NCBI RefSeq assembly: GCF_008327685.1
Contig: NZ_BDDE01000029.1
Span: 105,296-169,295 of the forward strand
Direction of reading: 5' to 3'
DNA length: 64,000 nucleotides
From: Actinomadura sp. K4S16
GTDB lineage: Bacteria; Actinomycetota; Actinomycetes; Streptosporangiales; Streptosporangiaceae
In this document: positions 60,343 through 64,000 of the stretch, one piece after another
How the letters are laid out: the number at the start of each line of letters is the position of its first letter
How positions within the stretch are numbered: position 1 is the stretch's first letter
The notes under the pieces: model-generated
The model's input: the letters and a program-made list of their open reading frames with translations, nothing else
Databases searched by the model: none
What the model was told of the DNA's origin: nothing
Made by a program: the position numbers and the translations under genes

Positions 60343-61347
60343 TCAGGCCGCGCGGGTTCCGGCGGCGGCCGGTTCGGGCGCGTTGCCGGGGCCGCCGGCC
60401 AGCGTCCGGCGGCCGCTGAGGTCCGTCTCGGTCGCCAGCTGGCGCAGCCGCCGCAGCGAACGGTCGGTGATCTGGCGGACCCGGTTGTGGCTCAGGCCGT
60501 ACCGGGCGCCGATCTGCGCGTACGACAGCGGCTGGCCGTTGTCCATCCCGAACCGGGCCCGCAGGATCGCGGACTCGCGCTCGGGAAGCCGGTCGAGCAG
60601 CCGGCCGAGGCCCTCGATGTCGTCCAGCGCGAGGATCTCGGTCTCCGGGGTGACGGCGTCCGGGTCCTCCAGCAGGTCGCCCATCGGCGTCTCGCCGGCG
60701 TCGTCGACGGTCGCGTCCAGGCTCGCCGGATCGCGCCGCCAGCGCAGCAGTTCGTCGACGTGCTCGGCCTCGGCGCCGAGGCTGCCCGCGAGCTCCTCGC
60801 GGGTCGGCTCCCTGCCGAGCTCGCGGCCGAGCTGGCGCTCCGCGCGCCGCAGCCGCGACAGCTCCTCCTCCACGTGGACGGGCAGCCGGATCGTGCGGGC
60901 GGTGTGGCTGAGCCCGCGGCCGATCGCCTGCCGGATCCACCAGGTCGCGTACGTGGAGAACTTGAAGCCGCGGCGGTAGTCGAACTTCTCCACCGCGCGC
61001 ATAAGCCCCAGGTTCCCCTCCTGGATGAGGTCTATGAGGGGCAACGAGTCGGTCGGGTACTTCCGGGCGATCGAGACCACCAGCCGCAGGTTGGCCTCGA
61101 CGAAGCGCTGCTTCGCGCGCAGCCCCGCCGCGGCCAGCTCCTCCAGCTCCTCGCGGGACGCGCCCTCGGGCACCCTTCCCTCTTCGAGCAGCTGTTCGGC
61201 GTACAGGCCCCCTTCGATCGCCTTGGCCAGATCGACCTCCGCCTGCGCGTCGAGCAGGGGAGTACGGCCGATCCGGTCGAGGTACGCCCCGACTAGATCC
61301 TTGTCGGGGACTTCGACCCTGTCGCCCTTGGTACGGGTTCCAGCCAT
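60343..61347 (-). CDS. group 2 sigma-70 factor (HrdD/SigB-like)
   Basis: A sigma factor of 334 aa. Region 1.2 is DLVGAYLDRIGRTPLLDAQAEVDLAKAIE; region 2 is ANLRLVVSIARKYPTDSLPLIDLIQEGNLGLMRAVEKFDYRRGFKFSTYATWWIRQAI; region 3 is TIRLPVHVEEELSRLRRAERQL; region 4 is LPERESAILRARFGMDNGQPLSYAQIGARYGLSHNRVRQITDRSLRRLR. It lacks the long region 1.1 of the principal sigma factor. A perfect sigma-R-type promoter lies upstream. In Streptomyces coelicolor hrdD is reported to be controlled in a similar way, which supports an HrdD-like identity. Confidence 0.92.
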   Translation of the reverse strand: MAGTRTKGDRVEVPDKDLVGAYLDRIGRTPLLDAQAEVDLAKAIEGGLYAEQLLEEGRVPEGASREELEELAAAGLRAKQRFVEANLRLVVSIARKYPTDSLPLIDLIQEGNLGLMRAVEKFDYRRGFKFSTYATWWIRQAIGRGLSHTARTIRLPVHVEEELSRLRRAERQLGRELGREPTREELAGSLGAEAEHVDELLRWRRDPASLDATVDDAGETPMGDLLEDPDAVTPETEILALDDIEGLGRLLDRLPERESAILRARFGMDNGQPLSYAQIGARYGLSHNRVRQITDRSLRRLRQLATETDLSGRRTLAGGPGNAPEPAAAGTRAA

Positions 61348-61383
61348 CCTGACCCTTCTCCGGTGCGATCTCCCTAGGAGGAG

Positions 61384-61410
61384 AACGCTAATTACCGCTC
61401 TGTGATTCCC
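61384..61410 (-). promoter_or_regulatory. sigma-R/SigH-type promoter of the sigma factor gene
   Basis: On the - strand: GGGAAT, 18 bp, GTT, an exact match to the disulfide-stress sigma-R consensus. It lies 37 bp upstream of the sigma factor start. Confidence 0.75.
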
Positions 61411-61415
61411 GGGTG

Positions 61416-61442
61416 GGGAATACTGCGAGGCTGTAAGCCGCT
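61416..61442 (+). promoter_or_regulatory. sigma-R-type promoter (near match) of thioredoxin gene
   Basis: GGGAAT, 18 bp, GCT (consensus GTT), 35 bp before the thioredoxin start. Its -35 box is four bases plus one G away from the oppositely oriented box of the sigma factor gene. Confidence 0.5.
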
Positions 61443-61477
61443 CTACGTCGTGATACCCCGACTGAGGAGAAACCGAC

Positions 61478-61831
61478 ATGGCGACGGTCACACTGACCGC
61501 TGAGAACTTCGACGAGGTGGCTCAGGCCGACGGCATCGTGCTCGTCGACTTCTGGGCCGAGTGGTGCGGGCCGTGCAAGAGGTTCGCTCCCGTGTTCGAG
61601 CGGTCGGCGGGCAAGCACGAGGACATCGTCTTCGCCAAGGTGGACACCGACGCCGAGCCCGAGCTGTCGGAGCGGTTCGGGATCAGGTCCATCCCCACGC
61701 TGATGGCGATCCGCGACGGCATGATCGTCTTCGCGGAGCCGGGCGCGCTGCCCGAGTCGGTGCTGGAGAACGTGATCGAGCAGGTCCGCGGCCTGGACAT
61801 GGAGGACGTCCGCAAGCGGGCGGAGGCCTGA
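61478..61831 (+). CDS. trxA: thioredoxin
   Basis: A 117-residue cytoplasmic dithiol reductant. The active site is VDFWAEWCGPCKRFAPVFE with the WCGPC motif; FGIRSIPTLMAIRDG contains the cis-Pro. GAGGAG precedes the ATG. It is divergent from the sigma factor gene, and the two promoters between them suggest a shared thiol-stress response. The C-terminus is about ten residues longer than in E. coli thioredoxin. Confidence 0.95.
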   Translation: MATVTLTAENFDEVAQADGIVLVDFWAEWCGPCKRFAPVFERSAGKHEDIVFAKVDTDAEPELSERFGIRSIPTLMAIRDGMIVFAEPGALPESVLENVIEQVRGLDMEDVRKRAEA

Positions 61832-61945
61832 CCCGCGCCCGCCGGGTTGCGGGGACGAGGCGCGCAGCGGGCGCCCGGGCGGCGCGAGGGCAAAGAAGCG
61901 GACGGCGCCGCCCGCCGGCCGGGGCGCATGGTCGATGATGGACGG

Positions 61946-62779
61946 ATGCTCGCCGATGTCGTCCGATACCTGGTGTGCCCCGTGTGCGGAGCCGGCCTCG
62001 AACTGGTCGACCGCGGACTGCGCTGTCCGGCCGGGCACGCCTTCGACATCGCGCGACAGGGATACGCCAACCTGCTGCCGGGCAACGCCCGCCCGGGAAC
62101 GGCCGACACGCCCGAGATGGTCCGCGCGAGGGACGAGTTCCTGACGGCGGGCCACTTCACGGCCCTCGCGGACCGGCTCGCCTGGAACGTCTCGCGCGCC
62201 GACCCGGCCTTCGTCCTGGACGCGGGCGCGGGAACCGGGCACTACCTGAGCCGCGTCCTCGACCGGGCGCCCAAGGCCGTCGGCCTCGCGCTGGACATCT
62301 CCAAGCACGCGGCCCGCCGCGCCGCCAAGGCACATCCGCGCTGCGGGGCCGTCGTCGCGGACCTCTGGCGCCCGTTCCCTATCCGCGATGGCGCCGCCGA
62401 CACCGTCGTCAACGTCTTCGCTCCGCGCAACGCCGCCGAGTTCCACCGCGTGCTCCGCGACGACGGGCTGCTGTTCACGGTGACGCCCTCACCCCGGCAT
62501 CTCGGCACGCTCGTGGAAGCCCTCGGCCTCCTCTCGATCGACAAGCACAAGACCGAGCGCATGGACGCCGCGCTCGCGGGCTACTTCAAGTTGGACTCGC
62601 GCCAGGAGCTCGAGACCGAGGCCGTCCTGACGCACGGCGAGGTGATCACGCTCGTCGGGATGGGACCGAGCGCGCACCACGTCCCGGAGGAGCAGCTCAG
62701 GGAGCGGCTGGAGCGGCTGCCCGACCCGCTGCCCGCGCCGCTGTCGTTCGTCCTGTCCACCTACCGGCGGCTCGAGTAG
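61946..62779 (+). CDS. RlmA-type 23S rRNA (guanine-N1) methyltransferase-like protein
   Basis: A SAM-dependent methyltransferase of 277 aa. The N-terminal zinc finger is YLVCPVCGAGLELVDRGLRCPAGHAFDIARQGYANLL, diagnostic of the RlmA/TlrB group. The SAM motif is FVLDAGAGTGHYLSRVLDRAP. Relatives methylate G745 or G748 of 23S rRNA, and some give macrolide resistance; which site is used cannot be told. ATG 61946 fits the family start; ATG 61928 is possible. The 3' end overlaps the convergent Acg-like gene by 83 bp. Confidence 0.87.
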   Translation: MLADVVRYLVCPVCGAGLELVDRGLRCPAGHAFDIARQGYANLLPGNARPGTADTPEMVRARDEFLTAGHFTALADRLAWNVSRADPAFVLDAGAGTGHYLSRVLDRAPKAVGLALDISKHAARRAAKAHPRCGAVVADLWRPFPIRDGAADTVVNVFAPRNAAEFHRVLRDDGLLFTVTPSPRHLGTLVEALGLLSIDKHKTERMDAALAGYFKLDSRQELETEAVLTHGEVITLVGMGPSAHHVPEEQLRERLERLPDPLPAPLSFVLSTYRRLE

Positions 62780-63476
62780 GAGCGTCGGCGGGCTGAGCGA
62801 TCTCCAGCAGCACCTGCGGGGTCTCGCCCGGCTCCGTCACCTCCTCGACGCCCGGCACGTCGACCGCCTCGTAGCGGAACGACGTGGAGAGCGAGCGGGA
62901 CGCGGCGCTCAGCAGGAGCCGCTGCAGAGCCTGGCCCGCGCGCAGCCACTCGGCGGGGGAGTCCCCGCGGGTGGTCAGCACCGCCCGCTGCCCTGCCGAA
63001 TCGCAGGCGGCGGGAAGTCGGCGAAGCGTCGCTCCTTCGAGCCGAGCCTCCCCGCCCAACTCGTCGATGACCGGGAGAGGCGGGCAGGCTTCTGCGGCGG
63101 AACGGCCGGAGCGGAACGGCCGGAGCGTGGCCGCGTAGAGAAGCCGTTCCTCCTGGGACACGCGGTGGCGGCCGGCCAGACGCACGGACGCGAGGACGGT
63201 GGGACGTCCCGGGTCCGGGAGCAGCCGGACCACGGCCTCGTGACCGAGTTGGGCGGCGGCGAGGCGCAGGTTCACCAGAGCGGCGCCGCTGCTGAGGTGC
63301 AGGCTCCGCCCGGCGGGATCGTGCCTCGGCCTGAACCTGTCGGGATCCGCGTGCACCTCGATCAGGCCGGAGACGACCTTGAACCGCCAGGCGTGCACGT
63401 CATGGCCCGTCGGCCCCATCGTCGCGGCGACCACCAGACGCTCCGCCGACGTGCGGGCGGTGAAGGACACGTTCAC
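62697..63476 (-). CDS. Acg-family (nitroreductase-fold) protein
   Basis: A protein of 259 aa resembling actinobacterial Acg/Rv2032-type proteins. The start RLVVAATMGPTGHDVHAWRFKVVSGLIEVHADPDRFRPRHDPAGRSLHLSSGAALVNLRLAAAQLGHEAVVRLLPDP is the best-conserved part. It is shorter than typical Acg proteins (about 330 aa), and the last 30 residues (GRWTGRTTAARAAGRAAAPAAP) are low complexity, read antisense through the methyltransferase gene. FMN storage or redox functions are proposed for the family. No neighbouring dormancy genes. Confidence 0.75.
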   Translation of the reverse strand: MNVSFTARTSAERLVVAATMGPTGHDVHAWRFKVVSGLIEVHADPDRFRPRHDPAGRSLHLSSGAALVNLRLAAAQLGHEAVVRLLPDPGRPTVLASVRLAGRHRVSQEERLLYAATLRPFRSGRSAAEACPPLPVIDELGGEARLEGATLRRLPAACDSAGQRAVLTTRGDSPAEWLRAGQALQRLLLSAASRSLSTSFRYEAVDVPGVEEVTEPGETPQVLLEIAQPADAPTRAAGRWTGRTTAARAAGRAAAPAAP

Positions 63477-63670
63477 GAGATCTCCTCCTGGCCTCGGTCA
63501 AGGGTCGCGCCGGGAGCCGCCGCCCGTCCCGCGTGACGGCCTGCCGCGGGTGGGTGGTCAGGGCACGGTACCCCACTGTGACCGGAAGCACGTAGTACGG
63601 GAAAGACGAGGTCAGCGCGCTCGATGCTGTGCTCCCGTGACAAAGGTCCGCGGGTCGCGGCCGCCGCGAT

Positions 63671-63699
63671 TTGACGGTCCCCGCGGAGCGTCTTAATGT
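63671..63699 (+). promoter_or_regulatory. sigma-A-type promoter, probable rrn promoter
   Basis: TTGACG (63671-63676), 17 bp, TAATGT (63694-63699). Confidence 0.6.
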
Positions 63700-63958
63700 C
63701 TCTCTCGCCCCAAGGGGAAGCGGACGCCGGAAGGCGGCCGGCCCTGGGGAGCCAAGCCGCCGAAAATGGTTCGAGCACCGCTCGGACTGTTGTAGGATGG
63801 CTGGACAGCCTGATACGGGATGCAGGACGCCGCGAGGTGGCCGGCCCGCAGGGCGCCTCCTACGGAACGATCTTTCCAGGTCTCTTCGGCCTGGGGATGT
63901 GTCGTCGCGTGGGGACGGGCACACCTCCGACTCGTCGAAAAGATCTTCACGGATCTAC

Positions 63959-63986
63959 TTGACAGCGGAGATGGGTCTGGTAAGTT
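63959..63986 (+). promoter_or_regulatory. sigma-A-type promoter, probable proximal rrn promoter
   Basis: TTGACA (63959-63964), 16 bp, TAAGTT (63981-63986), followed by AGCAGGGTTGCC at the window edge. Confidence 0.65.
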
Positions 63987-64000
63987 AGCAGGGTTGCCTC

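Larger units (their letters stand above)
63477..64000. other. leader and promoter region, probably of an rRNA operon
   Basis: No gene. The last 340 bp contain at least two good promoters on the + strand and end with GGTAAGTTAGCAGGGTTGCC, which resembles the -10 region and start of actinomycete rrn leaders. The 16S rRNA gene would lie beyond the window. Confidence 0.55.

Overview
The window reads as a piece of chromosome from a high-GC (roughly 70%+ G+C) filamentous actinomycete. Supporting signs are strong G/C bias at third codon positions, frequent GTG starts, F420-type LLM oxidoreductases, a class II DAHP synthase, a mycothiol-type PIG-L deacetylase, an EgtC-like amidotransferase, an HrdD/SigB-like sigma factor, RsbW/STAS/SpoIIE partner switching and a Ser/Thr kinase. 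A Thermomonosporaceae (Actinomadura-like) host is my inference; no rRNA sequence is available to test it.

Layout. 1-4 kb: tail of a LuxR-type regulator, an LLM oxidoreductase with an apparent 3' frameshift, a divergent TetR regulator carrying a cysteine-rich tail, a DUF4291 protein, an alpha/beta hydrolase and a DUF6504-like gene behind a LexA box. 4.3-13 kb: biotin synthase, a repetitive spacer, a double MazG-like protein, the first of two paralogous unknown proteins, a P450, citrate synthase, a soluble Ser/Thr kinase and an aldo/keto reductase. 13-25 kb is the accessory-looking part: unknown membrane protein, decayed ORFs, an IS256-type transposase remnant, the second paralog, a small HTH protein, DUF2786 and AlkZ-like proteins, a 15-bp periodic repeat and a secreted double-psi barrel protein.

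25.9-33 kb is a divergent catabolic locus: SDR, benzoylformate-decarboxylase-like enzyme and IclR regulator on one side, a ribose-type ABC importer on the other. 33-38 kb: LLM oxidoreductase, GNAT, a phosphotransferase divergent from an acyl-CoA dehydrogenase/TetR pair, and a VOC protein. 38.7-41.3 kb holds a translationally coupled pair: a TROVE/vWA-like protein and an ARPP-2-like protein. 41-49 kb: PIG-L deacetylase, class II amidotransferase, HAD protein, O-methyltransferase, SDR, NUDIX and AraC genes, a TIGR03086 protein and glutamyl-tRNA synthetase. 49-59 kb: a DsbD-like/cupredoxin membrane protein with a His/Cys hexapeptide repeat, a response regulator with a seven-HAMP hybrid kinase, and a divergent SpoIIE-STAS-RsbW module. 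59-64 kb: DAHP synthase, HrdD-like sigma factor, thioredoxin, RlmA-like methyltransferase, Acg-like protein, and what looks like the promoter region of an rRNA operon starting beyond the window.

The most interesting signals are: a 22-bp element (DnaA-box-like half plus palindrome) at matching positions upstream of three unknown genes, including both paralogs; the TROVE/vWA plus ARPP-2 pair; a shared promoter motif (CAAGAC, 19 bp, TAGCGT) next to an AraC regulator; back-to-back sigma-R-type promoters between the sigma factor and thioredoxin; and a LexA box placed inside the promoter of an apparently leaderless DUF6504 gene.
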